Shown: positions 8,484 to 19,230 of the stretch, in pieces
Layout of the letters: each line of letters begins with the position of its first letter
Position numbering within the stretch: position 1 is the first letter of the stretch
Assembly: GCF_018129085.1 (NCBI RefSeq)
Contig: NZ_JAAGBB010000036.1
Location: forward strand, 1 to 64,000
Direction of reading: 5' to 3'
Source of the DNA: Plastoroseomonas hellenica
GTDB taxonomy: Bacteria > Pseudomonadota > Alphaproteobacteria > Acetobacterales > Acetobacteraceae
Length of the DNA stretch: 64,000 bases
Program-made: the position numbers and the translations under genes
Notes under the pieces: generated by a model
What the model saw: the letters and a program-made list of their open reading frames with translations, nothing else
Told to the model about the DNA's origin: nothing
Databases searched by the model: none

Positions 8484-10022
8484 ATGCTCCGTTCCGTCCT
8501 GACCGTCGGTGGCTGGACCATGGCCAGCCGCATCCTCGGCTTCGCGCGCGATATGCTGATCGCCGCCAGGCTCGGGACGGGGCCGGTGGCCGACGCCTTC
8601 TTCGTGGCGCTCCGCCTGCCCAACCTGTTCCGACGCCTGTTCGGCGAAGGCGCCTTCAACGCCGCCTTCATCCCCGCCTTCTCCGGCACCCTCGTCACCG
8701 AAGGCCGCGTCAGCGCCAAGGAACTCGCCGAGCGTCTGGCCTGCCTCATGACCCTCTGGCTCTCGACGCTGGCGATCCTCGGCATCGCCTTCATGCCGCA
8801 GGTGATCGGCGTGCTGGCGCCCGGCTTCGGGCGGGAGCCCGAGAAATTCGCCCTCGCCGTCGAGATGACGCGGATCGTCTTCCCCTACCTGGTCTTCATC
8901 TGCCTCGCCGCCCTGGTCTCCGGCGTGCTGAATGGGCTCGACCGCTTCGCCGCCGCCGCGGCGACGCCGATCCTGTTCAACCTGCTCTCGATGATCTCGC
9001 TGCTGACCCTGACGCCCTATGTCGCGACCCCGGGCCATGCGCTCGCCTGGGGCGTGGTGATCTCCGGCGTCGCCCAGCTCGGCCTGGTCTGGCTGGCCGC
9101 CGCCCAGGCGGGGATGGCGCTGAACCTGTTTCGCCCGCCGCGGCTCACGCCGCCGGTGCGGATGGTGCTGCGGCGGATGCTGCCGGGGATGCTCGGCGCC
9201 GGGGTCACCCAGATCAACCTCGCGATGGACACCATCATCGCGAGCTTCCTGGTCTCCGGCTCGGTCTCCTATCTCTATTACGCTGATCGCGTCGGGCAAT
9301 TGCCGCTCGGCGTCATCGGGGCCGCGGTCGGTACCGCGCTGCTGCCGCTGCTCTCGCGTCAGCTTCGCGCCGGGCAGCGCCTGCAGGCGCACCGCTCCGT
9401 CAACCGCGCGATCGAAATGGCGCTGCTGCTGACGCTCCCCTGCGCCGTCGGCCTCGCAGTCACCGCGGAGCCGATCGTCGCCGCCCTGTTCCAGCGCGGC
9501 GCCTTCGGGCCGGACGCCACCATCAAGACCGCGCTCGCGCTCGTCGCCTATGCCGCCGGCCTGCCGGCCTTCGTTCTCATCAAGGTCGCCGCCCCCGGCT
9601 TCTTCGCCCGCGGCGACACCACGACCCCGGTCCGCATCGGCATCGCCTCGGTCGCGCTGAACCTCGGTCTCAACCTGGCGCTGATGGGCCCCCTCGGCCA
9701 TGTCGGCGTGGCGCTCTCCACCACCCTCTCCGCCTGGTTCAACCTGACCCTGCTCGCCGTTCTGCTGGCGCGCCGCGGCCACCTCCACCTCGACCGCCGC
9801 TGCCGCCGGCGCCTGCCCCGCTTGCTGCTCGCCAGCATGGCCATGGGCGCCGCCGTCGCACTGCTCCTGGCCATCGCCCCCGAACCCACCGGCGGCAGCG
9901 GCCGCGCCCTGCTGGTCGCTACCCTCATCGGCACCGGCGCCCTGGTCTTCGCCAGCGTCGCCCTGGCGCTGCGGGCGGTGGAGCCCGGGGAGATGCGGAC
10001 GCTCTTGCGGCGGCGGCGGTAG
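8484..10022 (+). CDS. murJ: Lipid II flippase MurJ (MviN)
   Basis: This is an inner-membrane protein of the MOP superfamily that flips the peptidoglycan precursor lipid II to the periplasm. The 512-residue chain has about 14 hydrophobic helices and the family signatures GWTMASRILGFARDMLIAAR and LPNLFRRLFGEGAFNAAFIP near the N-terminus. Also present are ADRVGQLPLGVIGAAVGTAL (~270-290) and VKVAAPGFFARGDTTTPVRI-type residues around 370. It starts with ATG 8484 behind GGAGGC. The gene is transcribed alone and its 3' end faces the L,D-transpeptidase gene. Confidence 0.95.
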   Translation: MLRSVLTVGGWTMASRILGFARDMLIAARLGTGPVADAFFVALRLPNLFRRLFGEGAFNAAFIPAFSGTLVTEGRVSAKELAERLACLMTLWLSTLAILGIAFMPQVIGVLAPGFGREPEKFALAVEMTRIVFPYLVFICLAALVSGVLNGLDRFAAAAATPILFNLLSMISLLTLTPYVATPGHALAWGVVISGVAQLGLVWLAAAQAGMALNLFRPPRLTPPVRMVLRRMLPGMLGAGVTQINLAMDTIIASFLVSGSVSYLYYADRVGQLPLGVIGAAVGTALLPLLSRQLRAGQRLQAHRSVNRAIEMALLLTLPCAVGLAVTAEPIVAALFQRGAFGPDATIKTALALVAYAAGLPAFVLIKVAAPGFFARGDTTTPVRIGIASVALNLGLNLALMGPLGHVGVALSTTLSAWFNLTLLAVLLARRGHLHLDRRCRRRLPRLLLASMAMGAAVALLLAIAPEPTGGSGRALLVATLIGTGALVFASVALALRAVEPGEMRTLLRRRR

Positions 10023-10095
10023 CTGGGAAAGGCTCCGCCCTTCCCAGACCCCACCCGCAAGGAGCCTGGAGGCTCCTTGACCTGCTTCACTTGGT

Positions 10096-10158
10096 GCCCT
10101 GATTGCGAAGGGGGCTTCCCGGCGGACAACGCCGGGAAGCCCCCTTCGCAATCAGGGC
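10096..10158. terminator. Perfect 29-bp inverted repeat (bidirectional terminator or REP-like element)
   Basis: The arms 10096-10124 and 10130-10158 are exact reverse complements (29 of 29 bp) around the 5-base loop GACAA. It sits between the convergent murJ and L,D-transpeptidase stops. On the plus strand a short A-rich stretch (TCTAAAAATG) follows. The stem is far longer than an ordinary intrinsic terminator. No flanking direct repeat or transposase was seen. Confidence 0.85.
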
Positions 10159-10231
10159 TCTAAAAATGATCGGGGTCCAGGGGTCCTAGGCTCCTGGTGG
10201 GGTGGTCCGGGAGGGGCAAAGCCCCTTCCGG

Positions 10232-10729
10232 CTATCTCTCCACCGCGAGTGCCTCCACCCCGAGGCTCAGCACCCGCCGCAGGTCCACGAGTGACAGGGC
10301 GACGCAGCCTTCGGTGGGAGCGTAGTCGGGTCGGGCCAGGTGCAGGAAGATGGCGCTGCCGCGGCCGCGGACCACCGGGGCGTCGTTCCAGCCGAGCGGC
10401 ACGACGACGTCATAGAGCGCGTCGCCGCGCCAGAGGCGTTCGTGGCGGGCGGGGTGCGGCAGGGTGATCTGCCGGTTGTAGTCGGGGTGGGCCGGGTCGT
10501 CGCACCAGCCGTCCTCGGCGCCGATCGGTTCGCGCCGCAGGGCACATTCGGGCGCGGCGACGCGGTCGGCGCGGTAGAGCAAGCGTCGCAGCGGCAGCAG
10601 GCCTGTCGGGGTCGCGCCGTCGCCTTCGCTCTTGTCGGCACGGACGCCCCCCTTGCCGAGGGCGCAGCGGAAGACCTCGCCGCGGAAGATCAGGCGCCCT
10701 TCGGGCAGCACGCGCGCCGTTGCGGTCAT
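10232..10729 (-). CDS. L,D-transpeptidase (YkuD-type) family protein
   Basis: The 165-residue protein carries the L,D-transpeptidase catalytic motif in its compact form: H130 in IFLHLARPDYAPTEGCV and nucleophile C142 in TEGCVAL. GRLIFRGEVFRCALGKGGV is the first strand pair and ATPTGLLPLRRLLYRADR follows the usual T/S-P-x-G motif. Such enzymes make 3-3 peptidoglycan cross-links or attach lipoproteins to the wall. No signal peptide is evident, unlike exported members, so export or a cytoplasmic role is open. Its ATG overlaps the stop of the upstream cytochrome P460 gene (ATGA), implying coupled translation. Confidence 0.82.
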   Translation of the reverse strand: MTATARVLPEGRLIFRGEVFRCALGKGGVRADKSEGDGATPTGLLPLRRLLYRADRVAAPECALRREPIGAEDGWCDDPAHPDYNRQITLPHPARHERLWRGDALYDVVVPLGWNDAPVVRGRGSAIFLHLARPDYAPTEGCVALSLVDLRRVLSLGVEALAVER

Positions 10730-11268
10730 CGGCGGTCCCGGACGTAGTCCCAGAAGTTGAAGGCGAAATCCTGCTGCGCGCGGGTGCCGAGGTGGCAGGT
10801 GAAGCAGGCCTCGACGGGGGCGTTGTTGCGGCTGCCGTCGCCGTTGAAGCGTGCGTATTCCCATTCGCCGTTGCGGATATTGGCCGCATAGCCCTCGCCC
10901 CAGCCCTGGCGCTTTTCCTGGGCCGCGATCGCGATCCAACCCGGCTCGGGGATGAAGCGACCGCTCTGGTCGAGGAGCGGGTTGCCGTCGGCGCCGAGGC
11001 GCGCGCGCTGATCCGCCATGACGATCAGCGTGCCATAGGGCAGCGGTTGGCCGGGCCGGGCGGCAGCGAGCGCGTCCGGATTGACGTAGAGGTTGCGGAT
11101 GATCTTGCGCGCCGCATTGTCCACGGTGGCGTAGCGGATGAAGCGTTGTTGCCAGTCGGCCGGCAGGTCGATGTTCTGCGGGCCGGGCATGTAGTGGGTC
11201 TGCGCCACGGCGGCAGCGCCGATTGCGCCGGCGACCGCGGCCGCCAGCAGGTACCTGGTCCAGGACAT
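10726..11268 (-). CDS. Cytochrome P460 family protein
   Basis: This is a periplasmic c-type haem protein of 180 aa. It has a signal peptide (TRYLLAAAVAGAIGAAAVAQ) and a body with IDLPADWQQRFIRYATVDN and GTLIVMADQ. A single haem site is C155-F-T-C158-H159 close to the C-terminus, followed by QQDFAFNFWDYV. This arrangement matches the cytochrome P460 fold (one CxxCH near the end). Characterised P460s oxidise hydroxylamine or NO, but many homologues are uncharacterised. The cross-linking Lys cannot be assigned by eye. It lies between a GST gene (52 bases upstream) and an L,D-transpeptidase gene (4-base overlap). Confidence 0.82.
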   Translation of the reverse strand: MSWTRYLLAAAVAGAIGAAAVAQTHYMPGPQNIDLPADWQQRFIRYATVDNAARKIIRNLYVNPDALAAARPGQPLPYGTLIVMADQRARLGADGNPLLDQSGRFIPEPGWIAIAAQEKRQGWGEGYAANIRNGEWEYARFNGDGSRNNAPVEACFTCHLGTRAQQDFAFNFWDYVRDRR

Positions 11269-11320
11269 TGGTCCCTCCCCCATCCCGTGGCGGGATGAAG
11301 GCACGCGGCGCGGGTGCGGT

Positions 11321-12019
11321 TCAAGCGGCTTCCTGGGCGGGCACCTCGCGTGCCATGCCGCCGAAGAGGTCGAGCATCCGCGCCCGCCAGGCATGCACGA
11401 CATCATCCGGCTCCAGCAGCGTGAAATTGCTGACGCAGCGCGCCCACTGGAAGGCACCGAAGACCGTGTAATCGGCATAGGTCGGCGCCGGGCCGCCCAG
11501 GAAAGGCCGCTCCTTCAGGGTGGTGCGCAGCGGGTAGAGGGCGCGGCGGAACTCCGCCACCCGCTCCTCCCGCCCCGCCACCACCTCGGCGAGCGGCTTG
11601 CCGAAGCGCTTCTCGCGGGAGGCGATGAAATAGGCGTGGTCCTCCGGCCCGAGATGGGTCGCGATATCGGCGACGACGAAGCCGACGATCCCCGCTTGCA
11701 CCACGCTGTCCGTCCAATGGCCGAGGAAGCGGCAGAGCGCCCGCCCGCCGGCGCCGCCGAAGAGGGAGGGCGCGTCGGGATAGGTGTCTTCCAGGTATTC
11801 GGCGATCGCCCAGCTATCGGCCACCACCCGGTCGCCATCGACCAGCACCGGCACCTTGTCGGACCCCGCGAAGGCGATGCGGTCCTTCTCGGTGAAGCGC
11901 CAGGGCAGGGTTTCGTGCTCCAGCCCCTTGTGCGCCAGCGCCATGCGCGTGCGCCAGCAATAGGGGCTGAACAGCCGTGCCGGGTCCGCGCCGCAGAGTT
12001 CGAAAAGCTGTCGTGCCAT
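11321..12019 (-). CDS. Glutathione S-transferase family protein
   Basis: The product (232 aa) has an N-terminal thioredoxin-like GST domain: [20 protein letters not shown], then [20 protein letters not shown] with the conserved cis-Pro V-P-V and the glutathione-contacting D-S. The helical C-terminal domain contains [20 protein letters not shown]. The CxxT-like SPYCWR context suggests a Cys-type (beta/omega-like) active site. ATG 12019 is close behind GGCCCGGAA. It is divergent from glpK (53 bases between starts) and may head a transcript with the P460 and L,D-transpeptidase genes. Confidence 0.85.
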   Translation of the reverse strand: MARQLFELCGADPARLFSPYCWRTRMALAHKGLEHETLPWRFTEKDRIAFAGSDKVPVLVDGDRVVADSWAIAEYLEDTYPDAPSLFGGAGGRALCRFLGHWTDSVVQAGIVGFVVADIATHLGPEDHAYFIASREKRFGKPLAEVVAGREERVAEFRRALYPLRTTLKERPFLGGPAPTYADYTVFGAFQWARCVSNFTLLEPDDVVHAWRARMLDLFGGMAREVPAQEAA

Positions 12020-12072
12020 TTCCGGGCCCTCCTGGCCCGAGTATCCTCGGGGTCGAAGAAGGACGCCAGGGC

Positions 12073-13578
12073 ATGACCGACGCGCTGCTGGTCGCGATCG
12101 ACCAGGGAACGACCTCGACCCGCAGCATCCTCTACGATACGGGGCTGGTGCCGCGCGCGACGGCACAGCAGGAACTGCCACAGCATTTCCCGAGTCCGGG
12201 CTGGGTCGAGCATGAGCCGGAGGATATCTGGGCCGGCACCCTCGCCACTCTGCGGCAGGTACTGTCCGGGGTTGATGCGGCTGAGGTCGCGGGCATCGGC
12301 ATCACCAACCAGCGCGAGACGACCCTGCTCTGGGACCGCGCGACCGGGCGGGCGCTGCACCGCGCGATCGTCTGGCAGGACCGGCGGACGGCCGAGCACT
12401 GCGCGCGGCTGGCGGCCGAGGGCGCCGGTGACCTGATCGCGGCGCGCACCGGGCTGCTTCCGGACCCTTATTTCTCGGCGACCAAGCTCGCCTGGATGCT
12501 GGATGCGGTCCCCGGCGCGCGGGCGGCGGCGGAGCGGGGTGCGCTCTGCTTCGGCACCGTCGACAGCTTCCTGCTGTTCCGCCTGACCGGGGGACGGGTG
12601 CATGCGACGGATGCGGCGAATGCCGCGCGCACCCTGCTCTTCGACATCCATCGCGGCGCCTGGGACGAGGAGCTGCTGCGCCTGTTCGGGATTCCCGCGG
12701 CGCTGCTGCCGGAGGTCAGGGACAATGTCAGCGCCTTCGGCACGACGGAGCCGGCGCTGCTCGGCGCCGCGATCCCGGTGCGCGGCATGGCCGGCGACCA
12801 GCAGGCGGCGATGATGGGCCAGGCCTGCTTCGCACCGGGCATGGTGAAATCCACCTACGGTACCGGCTGCTTCGCGCTGGTGAACACCGGCGCGGTCGCG
12901 GTCGCCTCGCGCAACCGGCTGCTGACGACCATCGCCTGGCAGCTCGAGGGCCGCCGCGCCTATGCCCTGGAGGGAGCGATCTTCACGGCCGGCGCGGCGT
13001 TGCAATGGCTGCGCGATGGGCTCGGCATCATCAGCCATGCCTCGGAAGCGGATGGGCTGGCGCGGGCAGCGGACCCGGCGCAGAGCGTGCACTTGGTGCC
13101 GGCCTTCACCGGCCTCGGGGCGCCGCATTGGGATGCGGCGGCGCGCGCGGCCATCTTCGGGCTGACCCGCGGCACCGGCCGGGCGGAGATCGTGCGGGCG
13201 GCGCTGGAGAGCGTCGCGTTCCAGACGCGCGACCTAATCGAGGCGATGGAGGCGGATATGGCGGCGGCGGGCGCCAGCGGAGCGCCGGGCCGGGTGCTGC
13301 GCGTCGATGGCGGGATGGTCGCGAGCGACTGGACCATGCAGTTCCTCTCGGACCTGCTCGGCGCGCCGGTCGATCGGCCGGCGGTGATGGAAACGACGGC
13401 GCTCGGCGCCGCCTGGCTGGCCGGGGTGGGCGCGGGCCTCACCGCGCCGCCCGGGGGCACCGCCTCGCATTGGCGGCTCGACCGCCGCTTCCAGCCGGTG
13501 ATGGAGCGCGCGGAGGCGGACCGGCGCCAGGCGGGCTGGCGCGATGCGCTGCGCCGGACCCTGGGGGCGGCGCCATGA
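12073..13578 (+). CDS. glpK: Glycerol kinase
   Basis: GlpK phosphorylates glycerol to sn-glycerol 3-phosphate. The chain (501 aa, the usual FGGY length) begins [18 protein letters not shown], the phosphate-1 loop with the catalytic-region Asp. It continues with [55 protein letters not shown] and [23 protein letters not shown] 12073 (MTDALL) directly precedes the conserved start. No glpF, glpD or glpR is adjacent. Instead its stop overlaps the ATG of a PAP2-like gene. Confidence 0.95.
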   Translation: MTDALLVAIDQGTTSTRSILYDTGLVPRATAQQELPQHFPSPGWVEHEPEDIWAGTLATLRQVLSGVDAAEVAGIGITNQRETTLLWDRATGRALHRAIVWQDRRTAEHCARLAAEGAGDLIAARTGLLPDPYFSATKLAWMLDAVPGARAAAERGALCFGTVDSFLLFRLTGGRVHATDAANAARTLLFDIHRGAWDEELLRLFGIPAALLPEVRDNVSAFGTTEPALLGAAIPVRGMAGDQQAAMMGQACFAPGMVKSTYGTGCFALVNTGAVAVASRNRLLTTIAWQLEGRRAYALEGAIFTAGAALQWLRDGLGIISHASEADGLARAADPAQSVHLVPAFTGLGAPHWDAAARAAIFGLTRGTGRAEIVRAALESVAFQTRDLIEAMEADMAAAGASGAPGRVLRVDGGMVASDWTMQFLSDLLGAPVDRPAVMETTALGAAWLAGVGAGLTAPPGGTASHWRLDRRFQPVMERAEADRRQAGWRDALRRTLGAAP

Positions 13579-14255
13579 GCAGCCGGCGGGCCTATCCGCA
13601 GACCGTGCCGGCGGTGTCGCGCCGGGGGGAACCGCCGCGGCCGGCGCGCCGGCCGCGTGCGGGCGCCATCCTGGCGATGCTGCTCGGCATCGGCGGCTTC
13701 CTGGCCGTCTTCGCGGCGCGGCGCGGCGGCGATGCCCTGTACTGGAACAAGTGGCTGATCGCCGAGCTCGCGCGCGAGGTCGAGCGGCTCCCGGCCTGGG
13801 CGCCCGAGGCGGTGCGCGACATCGCCGGCCTCGGCTCGCCGGCGGTGCTGGCGGTGGTGGCCGCCGCGATCTTCCTCGCGGTCATGGCGCGGGACGGGCT
13901 GGGCCCGGCGATCGGCGTGCCGCTGATGCTAGGCTTCCTGGCGGTGGCGGCCGCGCTGCTGAAGCTCGGCTTCGTCCATTCGGGGCCGGCGGCGCCCGAC
14001 CTGACGACGCAACTCCTGCAGGCCGGCTTCCCCTCGGCTAATGCGCTGTTCGCGGGCGTGCTCTGGGCGCGGCTGTTCCGGCTGCTGGGGGAAGGCGCCT
14101 TCCTGCCCTTTGTCGGCTGGCTGCTGGCGGGCGTCGTCTGTCTCGCGCGGATCAGCCTCGGCCAGCATGCGCCGGCCGATGTGGCGGCGGGGCTCTGCGC
14201 AGCCCTCGTCGTGCTGGGCGCGCTCGCCTGGGCGGGCGCGGCGGGTAAGCGTTGA
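13575..14255 (+). CDS. PAP2-like membrane protein with an incomplete active site
   Basis: This is a membrane protein of 226 aa overlapping glpK by ATGA. It has about five hydrophobic helices and the layout of a PAP2 lipid phosphatase. The third PAP2 motif is mostly kept ([12 protein letters not shown], matching SRx5HxxxD). The second reads FPSAN instead of PSGH, so the proton-donating His is lost, and the first motif (KLGFVHSGP) lacks the Arg-Pro. It may bind lipid phosphates without hydrolysing them, or the fold may have been reused. The link to glpK suggests a role in glycerolipid metabolism (inference). Confidence 0.7.
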   Translation: MSSRRAYPQTVPAVSRRGEPPRPARRPRAGAILAMLLGIGGFLAVFAARRGGDALYWNKWLIAELAREVERLPAWAPEAVRDIAGLGSPAVLAVVAAAIFLAVMARDGLGPAIGVPLMLGFLAVAAALLKLGFVHSGPAAPDLTTQLLQAGFPSANALFAGVLWARLFRLLGEGAFLPFVGWLLAGVVCLARISLGQHAPADVAAGLCAALVVLGALAWAGAAGKR

Positions 14256-14262
14256 GGGGCAG

Positions 14263-14284
14263 GCGGGCGGGAAGACCCGCCCGC
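14263..14284. terminator. GC-rich hairpin between convergent genes
   Basis: The stem GCGGGCGGG pairs with CCCGCCCGC across the tetraloop AAGA, 8 bases after the PAP2 stop and 14 before the nitroreductase stop. No T-run follows on either strand. Confidence 0.6.
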
Positions 14285-14297
14285 CCGCAGAGACGTC

Positions 14298-14894
14298 TCA
14301 GACCAGCTTCACGGCCTCGTCGAAGGGCAGGCGGGGCAGGCGCTCCTGCACGCCGGCCGGGTCGCCATAGCCGATGTTGACCAGGAAATTCGACTTCCAG
14401 CCGCTCTCGGCCAGGAAGAGCTCATCGACCTTTGCATTGTCGAAGCCGCTCATGGCGCCGACGTCGAGGCCGATGGCGCGCGCCGCGATCATCAGATAGG
14501 CGCCCTGCAGGCTGCCATTGCGGAAGGCCGTGGTCTCGGCCAGCGCGGCGCTGCCGGCGAACCAGGACCGGGCATCGGCATGCGGGAAGAGGAAGGGCAG
14601 GCGGTCGTAGAATTTCGGGTCGTAGGCGACGATGGCGGTCACCGGGGCGGTCATGGTCTTCTCGGTGTTGCCGGCCGAGAGCGCCTGCTTGAGCTTCGCC
14701 TTGCCCTCCGAGGTGCGCACGAAGACGAAGCGCGCGGGGGAACCGTTGGCCGAGGTCGGGCCCCACTTCAGCAGCTCGTACAGCTCCTCGAGCTTGCTGT
14801 CCGGCACCGGGCGGTCCTGCCATTTGTTCTGGGTGCGGGCGACCCGGAAGATCTGGTCGAGGGCGCCATCGGCGAGGGCGGCGTGATCGGTCAT
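14298..14894 (-). CDS. Nitroreductase family protein, malonic semialdehyde reductase (RutE/HadB-type)
   Basis: An FMN-dependent NAD(P)H oxidoreductase of 198 aa. The sequence [19 protein letters not shown] is the flavin-binding segment characteristic of the RutE/HadB branch, and [20 protein letters not shown] with the following GFDN complete the fold. In E. coli RutE reduces malonic semialdehyde to 3-hydroxypropionate in pyrimidine degradation. No rut genes flank this copy, so a general reductase role is possible. ATG 14894 (MTDHAAL) fits the family N-terminus. Confidence 0.82.
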   Translation of the reverse strand: MTDHAALADGALDQIFRVARTQNKWQDRPVPDSKLEELYELLKWGPTSANGSPARFVFVRTSEGKAKLKQALSAGNTEKTMTAPVTAIVAYDPKFYDRLPFLFPHADARSWFAGSAALAETTAFRNGSLQGAYLMIAARAIGLDVGAMSGFDNAKVDELFLAESGWKSNFLVNIGYGDPAGVQERLPRLPFDEAVKLV

Positions 14895-15034
14895 GGGCGT
14901 CGGTCTCCGCGTGCGGACAGGATTGCTGCACCGCATATGAGACCATTCCGACGATGCCGCAAACGCCGGCGCCGGTGATCGCCGCCATCACCGATGGCAA
15001 TGATGGCCGCCGAGCTCCGCGCCGTGACGGAGCG

Positions 15035-15601
15035 TCAGGCCTCGACCTGCTCCACCGCCACGACCTCGGGGATGTAGTGGCGCAGCATGTTCTCGACGCC
15101 GTGCTTCAGCGTAGCGCGGGAGGAAGGGCAGCCGGAGCAGGCGCCCTGCATGCGCAACCGCACGATGCCGTCCCGAAAGCCCCGGAACACGATGTCGCCG
15201 CCGTCGCCGGCCACTGCCGGGCGCACGCGGGTATCCAGCAATTCCTTGATCTGCAGGGCGATTTCGGCGTCGGCCGGATCCACGTCCTCAGCCTCGTCAT
15301 CCGCCTCCACGCCTTCCATCACCGGCAGGCCGGCGGTGAAATGCTCCATGATGGCGCCGAGCACCCGCGGGCGCAGCATCTGCCAATCGGTCTCGTCGGT
15401 CTTGGTCACGGTCACGAAGTCGGTGCCCAGGAAGACGCGGGCCACGTCGCCGGCGGCGAAGACCCGGGCGGCCAGCGGGCTGCGATCCGTCGCGTCCTCG
15501 GCGGTCGTGAAGTCGGCCGTGCCACGGGCACCCATCACGTCCCGGCCAGGCAGGAACTTCAGCGTGGCGGGGTTCGGGGTGGCTTCCGTTTCGATGAACA
15601 T
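15035..15601 (-). CDS. NfuA/NifU-type Fe-S cluster carrier
   Basis: The product (188 aa) has the two domains of mitochondrial-type Nfu proteins. The N-terminal Nfu domain is MFIETEATPNPATLKFLPG through ITE-like GLPVMEG. The C-terminal NifU domain binds the cluster at GACSGCPSS (CxxC) after RPAVAGDGGDIVFRGF. It passes assembled Fe-S clusters to target enzymes. ATG 15601 begins exactly at the conserved MFIxTExTPNP start. The gene is monocistronic and divergent from dnaK. Confidence 0.92.
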   Translation of the reverse strand: MFIETEATPNPATLKFLPGRDVMGARGTADFTTAEDATDRSPLAARVFAAGDVARVFLGTDFVTVTKTDETDWQMLRPRVLGAIMEHFTAGLPVMEGVEADDEAEDVDPADAEIALQIKELLDTRVRPAVAGDGGDIVFRGFRDGIVRLRMQGACSGCPSSRATLKHGVENMLRHYIPEVVAVEQVEA

Positions 15602-15769
15602 GCGTGTTTCCAGGGCTTCGCCAGGGGCTTCGAACAGGGGGTGGGCGCCCATACCCGACTGCCCCGGTCCGGTTCGCGGCGTATGTGGGCCCGTCCGGGC
15701 GCCGGCGCAACAGGAACCAGGAGACCGGTCGGAACGTAACCCTTCCTGTCACACGGGGACTTGTCCTCC

Positions 15770-15798
15770 GCCGCGCCGCTGAATACATGCGCGGTATC
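15770..15798 (+). promoter_or_regulatory. Candidate promoter of dnaK (possibly heat-shock type)
   Basis: CTTGTC (15770-15775), a 17-base spacer and ATACAT (15793-15798) lie about 85 bases before the dnaK ATG. The CTTG hexamer suits both sigma-70 and alphaproteobacterial sigma-32 promoters, but the -10 element is weak. No CIRCE-type inverted repeat is visible. Confidence 0.3.
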
Positions 15799-15883
15799 GA
15801 AAATCACCCCATCCGCAGTGAAGGGGGCGGGAGCGGTGCCGCGATCTGGGCCGCACCCGTCAGCCAAAGGAGAGTACCCCCGG

Positions 15884-17794
<1,911 letters not shown>

Positions 17795-17810
17795 GCCGGC
17801 ACCTGGTGAT

Positions 17811-17839
17811 GCCCGCCCGGCGCCCCGGCCCGGGCGGGC
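17811..17839 (+). terminator. Hairpin between dnaK and dnaJ
   Basis: A 10-bp stem (GCCCGCCCGG / CCGGGCGGGC) with a 9-base loop sits 16 bases after the dnaK stop. TGTCTTGAT follows rather than a true T-run. It may partly terminate transcription, or protect the dnaK message, so that dnaJ is made at a lower level (inference). Confidence 0.5.
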
Positions 17840-17872
17840 CTGTCTTGATCGCTTGAGAGGATCATCCCGACG

Positions 17873-19006
17873 ATGGCGAAGCGGGATTACTACGAGGTCC
17901 TCGGCGTTTCACGCGACGCGAGCGAGGAGGACCTGAAAAGGGCCTACCGCAAGCTCGCGATGCAGCACCACCCGGATCGGAACCAGGGGAATGCGGCGGC
18001 CGAGGCCAAGTTCAAGGAGGCCGGCGAGGCCTACGAGGCGCTCAAGGATGCGGAGAAGCGCGCGGCCTATGACCGCTTCGGCCATGCCGCCTTCGAGGGC
18101 GGCCAGGGTGGCGCCGGCGGCGGCAGCCCCTTCGGCGGCGGTTTCGAGGATATCTTCGAGGAGATGTTCGGCCGCTTCGGCGGCGGCGGCCGCCAGCGCG
18201 CGGCGGCCGGCCGCGGCTCCGACCTCCGCACCCAGGTCGAGGTGACGCTGGAGGAGGCCTTCGCCGGCACCAAGAAGACGATCCGCGTCCCCTCCTCGGT
18301 CTCCTGCGATGCCTGCAAGGGCTCGGGCGCCGAAGGCGGCACCGCGTCGGCCAGCACCTGCACGACCTGCAACGGCCAGGGCAAGGTGCGGGCGCAGCAG
18401 GGCTTCTTCCTGATCGAGCGCACCTGCCCGACCTGCAACGGCACCGGGCGGATCATCAAGAACCCCTGCAAGGTCTGCCACGGCGCCGGCCGCGTGCACC
18501 GCGACCGCAACCTCGCCGTGACGATCCCGGCCGGGGTCGAGGACGGCACCCGCATCCGCCTGGCCGGCGAGGGCGAGGCGGGGCTGCGGGGCGCGCCGGC
18601 GGGCGACCTCTATGTCGATATCGCGGTGAAACCGCACCCGATCTTCCAGCGCGACGGCGCCTCCATCCTGGTGCAGGTGCCGCTGCGCATGACCCAGGCG
18701 GCCCTCGGCGGCCATGTCGAGGTGCCGACCGTCGATGGCGGGCGCGCGCGCGTGACGATCCCCGCCGGCACCGGCACCGGCGAGCAGTTCCGCTTGCGCG
18801 GCAAGGGCTTCTCCGTGCTGCGCTCGGCGGCGCGGGGCGACATGTACGTGCAGGTGGCCGTCGAGACGCCGCAGAACCTGACCGCCAAGCAGCGCGAGCT
18901 GCTCGAGCAGTTCGAGGCGGAGGCGGAGAAGTCGGGCCGCTCGAGCCCCGAGAGCGAAGGCTTCTTCGCGCGGGTGAAGGAATTCTGGGACGGCCTCGGC
19001 CGGTAG
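17873..19006 (+). CDS. dnaJ: Chaperone DnaJ (Hsp40)
   Basis: DnaJ is the co-chaperone that stimulates DnaK ATPase and delivers substrates. Its 377 residues contain the J-domain (1-~70) with HHPDRN, a Gly/Phe-rich linker ([20 protein letters not shown]), and four zinc repeats of the CxxCxGxG type: [24 protein letters not shown] and CKVCHGAG. The C-terminal substrate-binding domains contain [19 protein letters not shown]. It starts at ATG 17873. The stop codon is overlapped by a dispersed hairpin repeat. Confidence 0.98.
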   Translation: MAKRDYYEVLGVSRDASEEDLKRAYRKLAMQHHPDRNQGNAAAEAKFKEAGEAYEALKDAEKRAAYDRFGHAAFEGGQGGAGGGSPFGGGFEDIFEEMFGRFGGGGRQRAAAGRGSDLRTQVEVTLEEAFAGTKKTIRVPSSVSCDACKGSGAEGGTASASTCTTCNGQGKVRAQQGFFLIERTCPTCNGTGRIIKNPCKVCHGAGRVHRDRNLAVTIPAGVEDGTRIRLAGEGEAGLRGAPAGDLYVDIAVKPHPIFQRDGASILVQVPLRMTQAALGGHVEVPTVDGGRARVTIPAGTGTGEQFRLRGKGFSVLRSAARGDMYVQVAVETPQNLTAKQRELLEQFEAEAEKSGRSSPESEGFFARVKEFWDGLGR

Positions 19007-19060
19007 AGCGTGATGACTTGAGGCGGAATCGCCGAAAAGTCTGAATCACGCGATCAAACA
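19006..19060 (+). repeat. Dispersed hairpin repeat, family 1, copy B
   Basis: It begins within the dnaJ stop codon with GAGCGTGATGACTTGAGGC, and ends with AAAAGTCTGAATCACGC and GATCAAACAA. The imperfect stem GCGTGAT / ATCACGC closes it. Confidence 0.8.
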
Positions 19061-19063
19061 AGG

Positions 19064-19111
19064 GGCTGGAGCATGATCCGTGAGCGCTTGCGAACGCATC
19101 ATGCTCCAGCC
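19064..19111. repeat. Palindromic hairpin adjoining family 1 copy B
   Basis: A 14-bp stem (GGCTGGAGCATGAT / ATCATGCTCCAGCC) encloses an imperfectly paired core containing CGTGAGCGCTTGCGAACGC. The same core, with different outer bases, adjoins copy C at 44391-44436, so the two pieces travel as one compound element. Confidence 0.75.
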
Positions 19112-19230
19112 GGGTTCCCGTTGCCCATTCGGCCGCGCGCGCCCGAGCGGGCGATGCTCCGACATCACTTGCCCGTGGGTGGCCCGCGGGTGGAGACTGC
19201 GCCCCTCTGACGAATCCCAAGGGGGGAAAC

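Noticed and set aside
19013..19111. Terminator of dnaKJ
   Set aside because: The hairpins are near-copies of elements elsewhere that are not tied to transcription units and have no T-run. They are better described as dispersed repeats, although they could also stop transcription.
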